Below, piece after piece: positions 10,613-23,700 of a stretch of DNA of 64,000 bases. The DNA comes from Culex pipiens pallens (lineage: Eukaryota; Arthropoda; Insecta; Diptera; Culicidae). Position numbers and translations under genes: made by a program. The stretch spans positions 181,938,034 through 182,002,033 of the forward strand of contig NC_068939.1 in the NCBI RefSeq assembly GCF_016801865.2, read 5' to 3'. The notes under the pieces were generated by a model. It ran no database searches. It was not told the origin of the DNA and worked only from the letters and a program-made list of their open reading frames with translations. The number at the start of each line of letters is the position of its first letter. Position 1 is the first letter of the stretch.

Positions 10613-12685
10613 TACAACATTTTTTGCGATTTTGAAAAACGAAAAGTATCACTTTTCGAAACTTTAATTTTTAGTAGAAAAATGTAGGGCTTTTCGTCAT
10701 GCGAAAATGTCAGGAAAAGTAATTAGTTTCACAACAGAATTGCAAAAAATACTGTAAAAAGTAGAGGATATAGTGCAAGAGGCCAAAACCTAAAAATACT
10801 GATGGGGTGAAAAAAAATCCTTTTTGGAATAAAAAGACATGTGCCTCGTTTTAAATTCCATATGCATACCTAAAATAATAATTTATTTTTGTAACCACCC
10901 TAGCCCCATCAAAACACTTCGCAGACTGAATGATTTGTTTTAATTTTCCGGTCCAGTGCAGCTTTCTTGGGCCACACGGTGAAAGCACTTTCCGATCCGT
11001 GTCACGAGGGGACAATTCTCGAGGGGGGCAGAGGCCTCTTTCAATTGAAATTGAAAATTAAAAGCTTTCCCGTACCACGCCGGGACTCACAACAAACACT
11101 TCTAACCACAGAAAACATAACTTTGGACTCGGGGAGAGAGGGTGTGAAATAACGTTTGATTTATTAATCACCGTGAGGCTCCTTAATTCCGGGAACGACA
11201 AGCGTAAAAGTTTAAAATTTTAATGACAAATATGTGTTGAGAATTTCCCGCTAATTATTCGAAGGTGTTGCAAATTTTCGTTGAAATGTGGCGGGAGAAA
11301 AGGGGGGCCATTAGCGAACATCACCATTGTCACACGACGCTAATGGCCCCGAAGGCCTACCTTCGTGGTGCAAAAATGTTCCGGAAATGTGTGACTTTCA
11401 CACATGATAACGCACAATTAGGGGGAAATAATATTTATTGGCTGGTTTTGACAATTTGGGTTTCTTTTACTTTGACAATTGTTGAATTTTAAAATAAAGG
11501 CTTTCTACTTGTCCAATAACTTCAAACTTAATTAACATTACCTCGTTCTGCTTATCTGAAATGGCAACATTCTCCCAGAAAAACACCGACGCCGCACTCA
11601 AATCGCCAAATTACGCTCGAAAATCGTCTGCGCATTAATAAAATAACCCAGAGCGATAGGAAATTATAATTGCTCCCAGCACGACCGTTTACTTTTCAAC
11701 AGACTTCATCGTGGAGTTGTTGAATTCTGGTTATCTAATACTCGTAGGATAAAAGTTCCTCCCACGGAGAAGAGTTTTTCCACCCAGAAGGAAACCATCA
11801 ATCGTTTTGCCCCCCCACCCTCCCCGGTTAAGGTCGCGCAAATGTTATACTAATTAGCATAATTTCGTCAGTTCGTCACTATCGGGAAGATTTAGTTCGA
11901 AGAGTCTGTTCTGTTTTCAGAAAAATGTGCCAACACAATCTTAGAAAGGAAGGGAAGAGTTAATCGGACCATTTTTATTCAACAGATCAGATAGCTGGAA
12001 AAGAGTTTTGCCAGGGACTACCTACTAACTGGTGCCAATTACGCACGCCGTTCGAAATTAAAAGTAATAACAACTAGCGAACGAGAGGCCTGGAAAAGAA
12101 TCACCCCCTTTTGTGCTGTCGAGGTGCTAATCTTAGTGTGTTGCTGCAGAGCAAAAATCACTTATCAATTCTCCTAACAGTGTCGATTTTTTTCTTTTGA
12201 TATTTTGTTAGTTTGGAAAAATCTTTCATTTATTCAAATATTTAAAAATATTAATGTCTGTAATTAAATCAAATTGCATGACTTTTCCTCTAAAAAAACA
12301 ACCCACCAGCAAACCTCATTCAATATTCGGGAAGAAAAATTCCGGCAAGGAAAGAGTTCCTTATCTTGTTTTGCTGCGGTGGTCGTTACGTTTTCCCCTC
12401 CCAAACCATGGGTCGTTCGATTGGCGTTCGAACGGCAAACCAACAAGGCTGGTTAGAAGAATTTTCCCTGTACAGAATCAACATACAAAACCCATTATGC
12501 GATTGCGATAGTAGCAGCAGCAGCACCGTAGATCGCTGTGAAGTCAATTTGTTTGGTTTCTCAGATGAAGTGTCTGAAAAGTTTAGTTATTCCAGAAAAT
12601 AACTGTTCAAACTTGTTTAAATAAAAAAATAAAAAATGCAATGCTAAAAACATGTTTTTGTTAACTTTTATGTTTAAAAAAAACA
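10613..12685. other. Unassigned DNA, mostly single copy
   Basis: No gene was recognised. The only clear structure is a perfect 13-bp inverted repeat (GGGGCCATTAGCG at 11304 with its complement ending at 11350) around a 21-base loop. Several short open frames around 10967-11150, 11265-11490 and 12254-12600 show no known domain. GC is patchily higher than in the repeats, so conserved non-coding DNA is possible. Confidence 0.5.
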
Positions 12686-12930
12686 TAGGGGAAATTCTCG
12701 TATGTTTGGCAAGTTAAGCACTCGCTCCTAACTCCATCCAATTTGCTGATTTTCACTATTTAAACAACTAATTTTGCAAAACTTTTGATAGAAACTTGCT
12801 TGCTCACTTCTTATTGAGCTATTTATCACTCAATTTCAGTTGAAAACGCTTTTAATTAGCTAGCTAATTAATGTCAAAGTTCTGACCTGCCAACATTAGA
12901 GGCACGCTGGAATTAGATGCTGTTCCCCTA
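12686..12930. mobile_element. TAGGGGAA-ended MITE
   Basis: The left end TAGGGGAAATTCTCGTATGT and the right end TGTTCCCCTA are inverted, and TGTTTGGCAA inside the left end pairs with GCCAACA inside the right end. The element is about 245 bp and has no coding capacity. The terminal TA on each side may be the target duplication. Confidence 0.55.
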
Positions 12931-13164
12931 GATAGTAACATAAAAAAAAATCTTAAATCTTAAAAAAAGTGTACAAATTGTTTCGTCGTTTTCAACGTTT
13001 TAAAAAAAATCATGATTTTTTCGAAAAATTGGCAACACTGTCAAACTATCTTTGACCAGTTTGTGCCATAGATTTTTGTTACTAAAACAAATTCAAAAAT
13101 TGAAATTTTCAAAAAAAAAATTTGCTCAAGTTATTAGGCTGGTACAAATTTTATTTAAAGTTTT
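12931..13164. other. Unassigned AT-rich spacer
   Basis: Nothing was recognised here apart from A- and T-rich runs. Confidence 0.4.
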
Positions 13165-13249
13165 TGTTATTCGATTTTTTTTTTGTATTTTTTAATCAGG
13201 CTGAAACTTTTTTGGTGCCTTCGGTATGCCCAAAGAAGCCATTTTGCAT

Positions 13250-13402
13250 AGGGACCATCCACAAACCACGTGGACACTTTTTGGAAATCTCAACCCCCCC
13301 CCCCCCTCCTGGACAACTGTCCATACAAAAAAAAACTTTTTTGTATGGAGCGTGGACAATCGCCATACCCCCCCCCCCCCCCTAAAGTGTCCACGTGGTC
13401 CA
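13250..13402. mobile_element. GGGACCATCC MITE with poly-C tracts
   Basis: The ends GGGACCATCCACAAACCACG / ...CCACGTGGTCC are inverted, with GTGGACACTTT facing AAAGTGTCCAC inside. It interrupts the foldback sequence TTTTGCAT-ATTAGTTTG. It contains two runs of 13 or more C and an inner hairpin GTCCATACAAAA / TTTTGTATGGA. The C runs are unusual and may be assembly-sensitive. Confidence 0.7.
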
Positions 13403-13581
13403 TAATTAGTTTGCCCATATAATTTTCCATACAAATTTGGCAGCTGTCCATACAAAAATGATGTATGCCAATTCAAAAATCTGTATCTTTTGAAGGTATC
13501 TTCGGCAAATTAGTAGGTATGGATATGGACTAAACTGAAAAAAATGGTGATTTTAATTTCAGTTTCACTAAAACTTGATTT

Positions 13582-14306
13582 GGGTAATTCTCCGCCAACT
13601 GACACAGTAGTTGCCCCGACCCCTCTTCGATTTGCGTGAAACTTTGTCCTAAGGGGTAACTTTTGTCCCTGATCACGAATCCGTTTTTTGATATCTCGTG
13701 GCGGAGGGGCGGTACGACCCCTTCCATTTTTGAACATGCAAAAAAGAGGTGTTTATCAATCATTTGCAGCCTGAAACGATTATGAGATAGAAATTTGGTG
13801 TCAAAGAGCCTTTTATGTAAAATTAGACGCCCGATTTGATGGCGTACTCAGAATTCCGAAAAAAAGAATTTTTCATCGAGAAAAACACTAAAAAAGTTTT
13901 AAAAACTCTGCCATTTTCCGTTACTCGACTGTAAAATTTTTTGGAACATGTCATTTTATGGGAAATTTAATGTACTTTTCGAATCTACATTGACCCAGAA
14001 GGGTCATTTTTCATTTAGAACAAAAATTTTCATTTTAAAATTTCGTGTTTTTTCTAACTTTGCAGGGTTATTTTTTATAGTGTAACAATGTTCTACAAAG
14101 TTGTAGAGCAGACAATTACAAAAATTTTGATGTATAGACATAAGGGGTTTGCTTATAAGATCACGAGCTATCGTGATTTTACGAAAAAAAAGTGTTGAAA
14201 AAGTTACTTTTTGCGTTTCTCTTTGTTTCGTCGTCCGTGTCTGTCGCGGGTGACCATGGTCGGGGCAACTTTTCCCGATTTCGTGTGAGTTGGTAGAGAA
14301 TTACCC
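13582..14306. mobile_element. Foldback family B element (4-bp TSD ATTT)
   Basis: The left end GGGTAATTCTCCGCCAACTG and right end ...CAGTT-like GTTGGTAGAGAATTACCC are inverted, and the similarity continues inward (GTTGCCCCGACC facing GGTCGGGGCAAC). ATTT is present on both sides (13578-13581 and 14307-14310), and the interrupted host reads ACTTGATTTGCAAAA, as in other family A copies. The terminal AATTCTCTACCAA is shared with family A, so the two are probably mobilised by the same transposase. No transposase is encoded. Confidence 0.7.
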
Positions 14307-15171
14307 ATTTGCAAAAAAAAATATTTTTATTTTAATTTTTTTTTATATATGTTTGAGGGGACATTAAATACCAACTTTTAAGAAATTTCTAGGTTGTGCA
14401 AAAATTCTGTTTACCAAGTTATAAATTTTTGAATCAATTCCGATTTTTTTTTCCAAATAATCGAAATTTTGGTCGCAAAAATTTTTCAACTTAATTTTTC
14501 GATGTAAAATCAAATTTGAAATCATCAAAAGTTGTTTAGTGTTTTTTGATAAAGTGCACCGTTTTCAAGTTAAAGCCATTTTTTGGATAACTTTTTTGAA
14601 AATAGTCGCAGTTTTTTTAAATTAGTGCACATGTTTGCCCACATTTGGAAAACTAAGAAAATTCTCTATATTTTGCATTTTTGAACATTGTTGGTACGAC
14701 CCTTAGTTGCTGAGATATTGCCATGCAAAGGTTTAAAAACAGGAAAATTGATGTTTTCTCACAGAAAAAAACCATTTCCTAATGTCGATATCTCAGCAAC
14801 TAATGGTCCGATTTACAATGTTAAGATATGAAACATTCGTGAAATTTTCTGATCTTATTGAAAACAATATTTAAACAATTTTAAAATTTTCAAATCAAGA
14901 CTAACATTTCAAAAGGGTGGCCCTTTTGAAATGTTAGAAAAAAATGTTACTTGAGAATGGATTTTCGGATACATTTGGTGCTTTGTTAGGACTTTCAGTA
15001 TAGAATAGTTGTAGGTATTAAAAAAATCATATTCTTTTTGAGCTGCTTTCAACACAAACAAAAATTTACAAAATTTGAGAATTTTGGAAATTTTTATTCT
15101 TGGAAATATTTTAGATTAAAAAAAACATCTTTTAAGCTATGGCACCAGTTGGGAAAAATGAATTCGGCAGC

Positions 15172-15467
15172 AGGGTTCCCAGGTTGCCAGATACATCTGG
15201 GAATGCCAGAATGTTCAAGTGTCTATGACAGATATTGACAGATTTTGCCAGATTTTTCACTTTTTGCACATTTTTAATTAGGGTTTTTTATGAACGAATT
15301 TGATTGAAAATCGAAAATTTAGAATTTTAAAGCCAAAAAACAGTTCAACCATTCGAATTCTTCAAACATTTGAATAAATTCATATCCTCTTACCCTTTTT
15401 CCAGATTTTTTCCAGATTTTCAATTGATATTTTGCCAGATTTTACTAATTTTGACCTGGTAACCCTG
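15172..15467. mobile_element. hAT MITE, CAGGGTTCCCAGGT ends
   Basis: The left end CAGGGTTCCCAGGT and right end ACCTGGTAACCCTG are inverted. The flanking 8-mers TTCGGCAG (15164-15171) and TTTGGCAG (15468-15475) differ at one base, which fits the 8-bp duplication of hAT elements. It is 296 bp, AT-rich, non-coding, and repeats CCAGATTTT internally. Confidence 0.75.
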
Positions 15468-16152
15468 TTTGGCAGTGTTGTCTGTCAATTTTATAGCAAA
15501 TTTTTTGAACTTTTCAAAAAAAATATTTTTAGAAATGGTCACTCGTGGTCCCTATTTTTAAAAATTGAAAAACTGCAAATATTTCGCTAAAATCAAACTT
15601 TCGGTGGCTATAAAAATCTAAAAATCTGTAAAGTACTTTTCGATTGCAAATTCATTTTTGCATTAAAAATAATGTCAAACTTGTTTTTGCATAAACCATT
15701 TCACTATTTTCTCAAAAATTCATAACTCGGCGGAGATTTGTTGACTCTATGGCTCAAAAGTTGTGGATTTTTGTCCCCTCAAACATATAAAAAAATCTCG
15801 AAAATCAAAAACTACGTATTTTGGGAAATTGAGTTTTAGTGAAAAAAAAGTTGATTAAAAATCTGCAAATATTTTTTTCCGTGTATCTATTTTTTTCTCA
15901 AAAGTCCTCAACAATACCTATAACTTTGCCGAAGACACCAAATTGATAAGAAAATTCACTCAAAAGTTACAGCTGTTTGAATATTTACATACAATTTTTG
16001 TATGGACAGCAGCCAAAATTGTATGGAGACTTGTATGGATGAACCAATCACACAAAATAGTTTATTTGGTCATAGGGAAGGCCCCCACAAAGTTTGAGCC
16101 AAATCAAAAAAATCAAATAAAATCCATTTCCGGTTTTGGTAGAGAATTGCTC

Positions 16153-16232
16153 CACAGTAAAATTAGATGAATTTTAAATTATTATTTTTTATTTTGACCC
16201 AAATGTTTAACCAAACTCTTAAAACATTTCAA
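16153..16232. other. Spacer between two elements
   Basis: A short AT-rich interval with nothing recognised. Confidence 0.4.
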
Positions 16233-16976
16233 CCTGGGTGCTGAATAGACAGAATGCGTAACGTGATTTTCGAAAACTCCCCATTGCTCCCCACTAATAC
16301 AACTGCGCTACAGCTGTAAACATAAACAAAGTAGAAGGCTATGCTCAAGCTCAAGCGTGACATATTTTTTGCTGCTCATGTGAATTGTTTCGAAACTTTT
16401 TGGATCTGTTAATGTTAAAGTTTTCGCTAAAAAATTAAGTGCATCGCACTTTTTTTGTTTGTAGTCTAAACGATGGGCGGCCAAAAGATGCCTATTTGCT
16501 TTCCACTAGATGAAAAATTATGTCAGAAGTGGGTGGAATTTTGTAAATCAGAAGAGCAACCGAATAGAAGTTCCGAGATTATGTATCTTTTAATGGTAGT
16601 GATAATATCGGAGTAAGATTATTCAATAGTATTTGGCAGGTGCCATTCATAGTTATTGATAATTCTTCGCTAATATTTCAAAACGAGTCATTAACATTGG
16701 TTTTACGTGAGACATAGCGCTTATTGAAATGTTAGCGACGAATTATGTCAATCGCGATTTCATCCCTCTTCTTAAAATATCCGTTTTTTTATAAAATATG
16801 TTGACTTTGAATACCTCAAAAGCTCGACGCCATCAACTTTTTTTATTCCTCAAAATAAATTATAGATCGAACACAATACTTGCCACTTCTTGCTATCATT
16901 TTGCGAACAGTAAATTGGTTCCGCTTTGACAGTTCTAAATTGAGGCCGTTTTGCGAACCACTATTCTGCACCCAGA
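16233..16976. mobile_element. CTGGGTGCTGAATAG-ended element with THAP-like remnant
   Basis: The left end CTGGGTGCTGAATAGACAGA and the right end CTATTCTGCACCCAG are inverted over about 15 bp. The interior contains a short open frame (16473-16616) resembling part of a THAP domain. THAP zinc fingers are the DNA-binding domain of P-element-type transposases, so this may be a decayed P-superfamily element. No clean target duplication was found, and the rest of the interior is non-coding. Confidence 0.45.
16473..16616 (+). pseudogene. THAP-domain-like fragment (47 codons)
   Basis: From an ATG the frame reads a stretch with PICFPLDEKLCQKWVEFCKS followed by RSSEI, then stops. THAP domains carry a conserved F-P x n W segment (for example FP-x-DxExxxxW) followed by a basic S-x-I-C motif, and this fragment has that order. 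The N-terminal CxxC pair and the C-terminal CxxH are absent, so it cannot fold as a complete THAP finger. Identity is inferred from the pattern. Confidence 0.4.
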
Positions 16977-19898
16977 TTTTAACTGTCAAAAATTAACGAA
17001 TGAATTCTAGAGTAAATTTTCATTAGGTCCTATCTGCATAGGAAACCCATGATCAATAGGTAAAGCATTTTTATAAATGTAGTATTAGGTTTGAATTTCA
17101 ACAAAAAAAATCTTTCGATTTTTAAGAAATTTTGTTCTATGGTTAATTTTCACTTTTTTCCAAACAGTTGTTGATTTGCAATTATTCATAGAATAAGAAA
17201 TTTTTTTTTTTTTTTTTTTGAAAAGTCAATAAAAAGTTTGGAATCAGAAAATAGGATATGAGTTGCCACCCTGATTATAAATAGTTTACAATAGATTGTA
17301 CCAGTTTTTTCAATTAAAATTGTGAAATTAGGAAAAAAAGGATGTTTAAATTTACTGATATTTTTGTCCAATCATTTTCTTCGTTTTGATCCTTTTCTAT
17401 GGGGGAAAAATATAGGTTTTATTTGATTTTCTGTATTCTTATCGAAAATACTGGCTCATTATTTGGGATTAAAAAAGGTTTGAAGGTGTAATAATTATTT
17501 TTGTGCAAAATAACTTCGGTTAGGTGGTTTGGGTTGAGCTCACATACTATCAATTTTAGAAGATTTTTTCTTCCAAAAAAACCCCTTGCCAATCAAGATA
17601 CCAAAACTTCGAACATCACAGCGAGGAGAGGTGTCAAAAGTACCACGGCAATTATCATTTCAACGCTTCGCGAAAGTGTTCTCCCCTGTGTGAGTCAGTC
17701 AGTCAGTTTTCGTTTAATGGGCCAACCAACCATCACCAGAACAGAAACAAATGCCAGCAGCGGAGAATAGTTGTAAATTTTAATTGTCACCCATCAACGT
17801 GGATTTTACTTGGCTGAGCAGTGATGGTGGTGTTAAGCTTATCATCGCTTCGACAGCCGAACTCTCGACGGAAAACAGCCCAGGTTGGCACGCACTTATT
17901 AATGACTGTGGCGCGGTTTTTCAGGGAAAATTGATGGCAATAATCGTTGGTGTTGTTTTGCCGGCGAAAAATGTGGCAATTTGGGCTAATGAGAATGGGT
18001 GTTGGCGGAAATTCTTGATGTTTTGCGTTGATTAATTTTGAATGGCTTTAAAATAAAATCTTCAGTGACAGATATCTCGTTGGAACGGCATCCAAGAATA
18101 ATTTAAACCAGCGACAATTAAAAACATTTCATCTTCATTGACCTTCTCCGATGGGTGAAAGAGTCTGGAAAACTGGAACAAAATCGATTCGCGACTGCAT
18201 AAAATTAAAAGCATTCGCGTTGTTATTCAATTCAAATTATCATTCGGAAACGATAGCGCCCCGAAAGGAAAGGATAGCAACGATTCATTAATATTCATAT
18301 TTTCCTATTAGTGCAACCGGAGAGAGCGAAAATCGATGCTTCCGAGGAAGATTTTTTTTTTGCTTCACCGAGTTCGAATTCAATTGCATATCAATTAAAA
18401 CCGATTGTTATTTCTGCACTGGTTTCCCCGTTCGCGAAAGCGCGATCATTACCGGCGATGAATATTCATGCAAAAAAACAGTCATTAATCCATTGTGCCC
18501 CAAACCCCCCAAACAAGAAGAAAGGAAATATTTGTCCTGGAAATATTTGCTCTTCCGCTGTGCTGCCAACTAAGCGAGTAATTTGCAGTGCAGCCAAGTT
18601 TTCCTTCTTGGAGGAAAAAACGCTAAACAGTAAACTTTTTCGTCAAAACGGAAGTCAACCCGTCTCACGTCGCCACGTTGGAAAATTTTTCAAACAATTG
18701 AAATTTCACCCAAGAATCTGAGAAGGGAGCAAAATTTACACGGCAACGACGACGACGATAAAGAAATGCGAAAGGAAAATTTTCTTTTTCCACACATCAG
18801 CCCAGAATTGGCAGGATGTTTGCTTTGTACATCCGAGAGAGAGCCAGGATCCTTTTAATCTTTGCACGCGCGCGGCAGATGCAATGATGATGAGAAGATG
18901 CTGCCTGTGGAATTGTCTGATGAACAAGAGAGGGTTCAGGTTCAAGCAGTAGCAATGAGATCACTTACATATTTCATGCATGCGAAGAAAAACTTTGCCC
19001 TTTCGCGAGTTTTTCTCCCCCTCCCCCAAGCAAGAATGAGAAGATGGGTAATTATTTGACAGCCAGCAGCGGAAAACAAAAACTTGTGCTTGTGGATTTT
19101 TTTTGTCGGGAGGTTTTACTCCCCCCACATGGCGAAATTTTTAACCGTCATCAAAGCGATGTCAAGTGGTAATGTCTTATTACTGATGGCGGGGGGAGAC
19201 AAAAAACTTTGTGACAATCTACCCATCTAATATTTGGGATGTTCTCAACCCGAAAGAACAACACACTATCAGATTCAATTAAGCTGGGGGAGGTACGGAA
19301 AAATGCTATGACTGATGAACATTTCAGTATAATAATACAATGCATACACATTTTGAAAACAAAAGTATGGAAATGCTTGACAAGATTTAAGAACTTTAAA
19401 GGTTTTTGCCTGAAAACGTATAACAGAAACAAACAAAGAATGTTAAAAATCATATTTGGTCACTATTTTTTTAAATCAATAATTAAAAATAAAATAAATA
19501 ATAAATAACAAAATGAAAACAAACATAAATTATATGACAAACAAAAAGGTTTTTTTTGTATATAAAATTGCTTTGAGATAAAAAAAATGCTAAGCTGTTT
19601 TTATTTAAACAGCGATTCCACGTCAAACAGGAAGTATCCAAGTCAAAAGTACTCTGACTTGGCTCAAATTTGGCATGTGAGTTTCTTGGCCAAAATAAAT
19701 AATAAGACCCCATGTTTTTGCTTGACGATTAGTGTGCTCTTATCCGAAATAGGGTGGTCAAAAAAAATACGTGTTCCATCGATTTTCGCAAAAAATAACA
19801 TAATTCAAAAAATCATATCTCCGAAGGAGCTGAAACAATTTTAGAGCACTTTTAAGCAATCAAATCAATGCTACAAAGTTAGACTCTTCAGCACATGA
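16977..19898. other. Unassigned DNA, mostly single copy
   Basis: No gene was recognised. Landmarks are a poly-T run near 17205, a solo hAT-like end GAGTTGCCACCCTG ending at 17273, a CGA-triplet microsatellite near 18748-18760, and GC-richer patches at 17600-18000, 18300-18730 and 18840-19060 containing short open frames with no known domain. ATTAGGTCCTATCTGCATAG at about 17023 recurs inverted near 55990. Confidence 0.5.
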
Positions 19899-20725
19899 GT
19901 AATTCTCTACCAAAACCGGAAATGGATTTTATTTGTATTTTTTTATTTGGCTCAAACTTTGTGGGGGCATTCCCTATGACCAAACAAGCCATTTTGCTTC
20001 ATTGGTTCACCCATACAAGTCTTCATACAATTTTGGCAGCTGTCCATACAAAAATGGAATGTAAATATTCAAACAGCTGTAACTTTTGAGTGAATTTTCT
20101 GATCGATTTGGTGTCTTGGGCAAAGTTGTAGGTATTGTTGAGGACTTTTGAGAAAAAAAAAAGGATCACGGAAATTTTTTTTGCAGATTTTTTTCACTAA
20201 AACTCAATTTCCCAAAATACGTATTTTTTGATTTTCGAAATTTTTTTATATGTTTTAGGGGACAAAATCCGCAACTTTTTAGCCATAAAGAAACATGGTC
20301 AAAAAATCTGCCGCCGAGTTATGATTTTTTGAAAAAATAGTGATTTTTGGAAAAAAATCGAAGATTCATGCAAAAACAAGTTTGACATTATTTTTTCATG
20401 CAAAATTCAATTTGGAATCGAAAAGTATTTTACAGATTTTTAAATAAAGAGCTCTGTTTTCAAGATATAGCCACCGAAAGTTTGATTTTAGTGAGATATT
20501 TGCAGAAATATTGTTTTTGAATAGTTCAGAAAATTTGCTATAAAAACCCATTATTTTCTAATGACGATATCTCAGAAACTAATGGTCTGATTTTCAATGT
20601 AACAATGTGAAACATTTGTGAAATTTTCCGATCCTTTCGAAACAAAATATTTTCAAAATTTTTAAATCAAGACTAACATTTTAAAAGGGCCAAACATTGA
20701 ATATTACGCCCATTTAAAATTATAG

Positions 20726-23700
20726 TAGAGCGTCCAATTTCCCGGGGTTACATAATTCCCGGGAAACGGGAAATTTTCAACAAATTTCCCGGGAAATCCC
20801 GGGAATTCCCGGGAAATTTGAAATTTAACGAAAATTATTCAGATCCTGTTTCTGCTCAACATTTTGCAACAAAATTGTATAGAACAGTAACTTTAATGGT
20901 CAAAATGAGTGTGAGGGTCAATTAATGGCTTGATTGCTTGTAAAAAATCAAGCAACTTTGAGAAAATATATGAAAATTATAATTGTTAATGCTGCCTTTC
21001 AAATCGTATCAAGTAAAAAAAATGTTGAGAAGTATTTTTTAATCAAAGTGGACAGTGAAAATCTATGCTCTACAACCATAAAATTGCTTTTAAATTTGTC
21101 TCAGTGACCATAAAGCTGAAAAGAAAAAAAAAAACAATCACAACTCAAAATTTTCAGATATTTGAAGCGAGTTCTTGAAATTTGGTTGCATTCTTTGATA
21201 AATTTCATTTTCGTTTTTTTATGATTTTTCATGGTTTGATTTATTGTATGATTTTAGGTAAATGGTTATATGGCCTAATAAATTAATTAGAGTAAAATAA
21301 TTTACAAAGTGTAAAAGTGGTTGACATTAAACGACATTTTTTTTCATAATAAACCCTCTAACGTCCTTGGAAGATCACGTGCATCATTAATTTATATCTT
21401 CAAATTACAATTTCTCGAAATATTTTAAACAAATTCTTCTAGCATAACCCTTTTTGAAAAATTCAAGGTAAACAAAAATGCTGAACAAATTTCAATTTTG
21501 ATCTTGGCCGGAAGAGGTAAATATCTTATTTTCAAATGATATAACAAAAAAAAATCGTTTAAATAGGTTGGGCGTCATCCATACTATTCATACTTTATAG
21601 ATGAAACCTTGTCAAAATAATAGCGAAATTGTTGTTGCCCAACATATAAGCAAACAATATTCCTAGTTATGAATGCTTCAAAAATAAATACTATCTGCAT
21701 TCAACCTTGATATGAAATTAACAGACAAACTGATTACCCAAGTAGCATCGCGAAACATGTTTCAAATGGCTAAGTCCAAACTTTGTTATATCAGGGGCGT
21801 AAAAAAGTTTCATTTGTTACAACCATTTGGATTTTGTGGGTGACACTTATTGACAACTAATTTGAAACAAAATATAATGAGTGTCTTTGACCTTCTCCTT
21901 GCCTTCTGGGAAACTGAAAAAGCTTATGAGTTGTAACATATTTTGTTATCATTAAGTTATTTTTGTAACAACTTGACAACTTTCCGATTGTTTTTATTTA
22001 GTAAGAACTATGTTGTGAATATGTAGCGGTAACATTCATTAGCCAAACAAATTTACGTAATGCGTGATTGTTTTGATTCATTTAGTTTATGTCCGACGAG
22101 TAAAAACTAGTGCGGACTTTGAAGAAAAAGAATGGTCCACAATCGCTTTCGAATTCCGAAATCTGGCATAAGAACCAGCGAAATGTAGCGTATTAAAAAG
22201 GCGAAACTGGTAAACATAAATACAGACCCCATTGAACAGCATACAGAAACCAAAACCTTCAATGACTAGCGGATGGATTCATCCCAACCCCTGATTCAGC
22301 CTGACGTCTGCAATAGATTCCGACATCGATGCATTGCAAAATTAGTCTGACGATTACGAGCCTGCAGATTTCCCTCAAACCTAACCCAGAGAAGATCTCC
22401 AGAATTGGGGGATCGACCACCGGAACATAAAAAAGTGTTTTTATACGTTTTTGTGCCCAACAATGCGCTTTCAAAAGACCTACAATCCAAAGTGTCTAGC
22501 GGATTTACTGGCGAAAGCTGCGTGATAGTCATTTCCGGTCGGCAATTCTTTCTTTTTTCAGTCTGCACGACACAAATCATTTTTAATCTAACGAAAACAT
22601 GAACTGCTCAACACAACTAACCCAAAACGTTTGGCATGTTGACACTTCCCGCTACAGACGGACAAAATGTGAACACTTGTTTGCAACATAACAAAACATT
22701 TGTTGAGATGCTCCAAAAACTTTATCTCAACAAAAATGCAACAAACTGAAACTTGGCAAAAATGTCAAACAGCAGGGTCGTATCAAGGGTCGTGTTAAGA
22801 TGTACGATAATGATTTTGTCATGCAATCCGAATGTTTTTTTACTTTGAAATACTGTAGAAAATACTTTTAGTATGAAGTCTTCATAATTTTCGGAATTTA
22901 AAGATACACAGACTAATAATGATCAAAAATATGTCTCTGAAGGTTAAATTGGTTTAAAATTGGTTGAATATATTTAATTATTTCTAATCTAATTGTAAAT
23001 ACTTTCAATTCAAAATTTCTTTGTGCATAGAAAATATAATCGATTAATTAAATGTGTCAGTTTAGATAGACAATTATTTTGCTATATTTTTTTAAATTGA
23101 TGCCTCGATTTGACCCTGTTTTCGATGGAGACCATGCTGTTTCTTTCATTCTTGTAATTTTTTGATGATTGCAAATTAAATTGTATCAGAACTATGCAAT
23201 TAAACTGATTAAGTTTGGTTTGAAATGAATTACATTATTCAATGCTTGAGGTTTTCTTCTGACTATCTGACGTATTTATAGATGAAAAATCATTAGCATT
23301 TATTTTGCAGCAATTTGAAATATTTTTCAAGGCAAAATATCCTTAAAAAATAAGGCCCGTAAAAAAATTTAAAGCATAATTAAATTTCGTTCGAAGAAAG
23401 TTAATTCGCAGTTGAATCAGATGTTTAATGACCATTATAACTACCATAATAAAATACTGTTCCGAAGAAGGAATGAAAACCATTTTCGAACTTGTAATTT
23501 TTTTCATCATCAGCAAAAACATAATTGAGACATCAATATTCCTAAATATGTTTTGCATTTGTTGAGGGGCAGAAATATCTGACAGAATAACTTAACTTCA
23601 AGTAAACACTGAAATCAACGTGTTAACATAAAATTGCTGCAACTTAAACATAACATACCTGGTACAACTTTACAAAATTTCTTATTTTGGCAACTTAATC

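Larger units (their letters stand above)
13165..16152. mobile_element. Foldback family A copy with three nested insertions
   Basis: The left part (ATTTTTTAATCAGGCTGAAA, GGTGCCTTCGGTATGCCCAA) and the internal left arm match the left arm of the complete copy at 46861-48781. The right end (CCATTTCCGGTTTTGGTAGA...) is from a sister subfamily like that at 24834. The terminal bases on the left are missing. Three insertions interrupt it: a MITE at 13250-13402, family B at 13582-14306 and a hAT MITE at 15172-15467. The middle (about 14925) still shows the symmetry point, CATTTCAAAAGGG facing its complement. It is non-coding. Confidence 0.75.

Noticed and set aside
17255..17273. Complete hAT element ending in GTTGCCACCCTG
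   Set aside because: No matching left end or 8-bp duplication was found upstream, so only a solo end can be claimed.
22259..22602. Overlapping minus-strand frames in the nested element
   Set aside because: No domain or homologous motif is visible. Two frames are open over the same bases, so coding is not supported.
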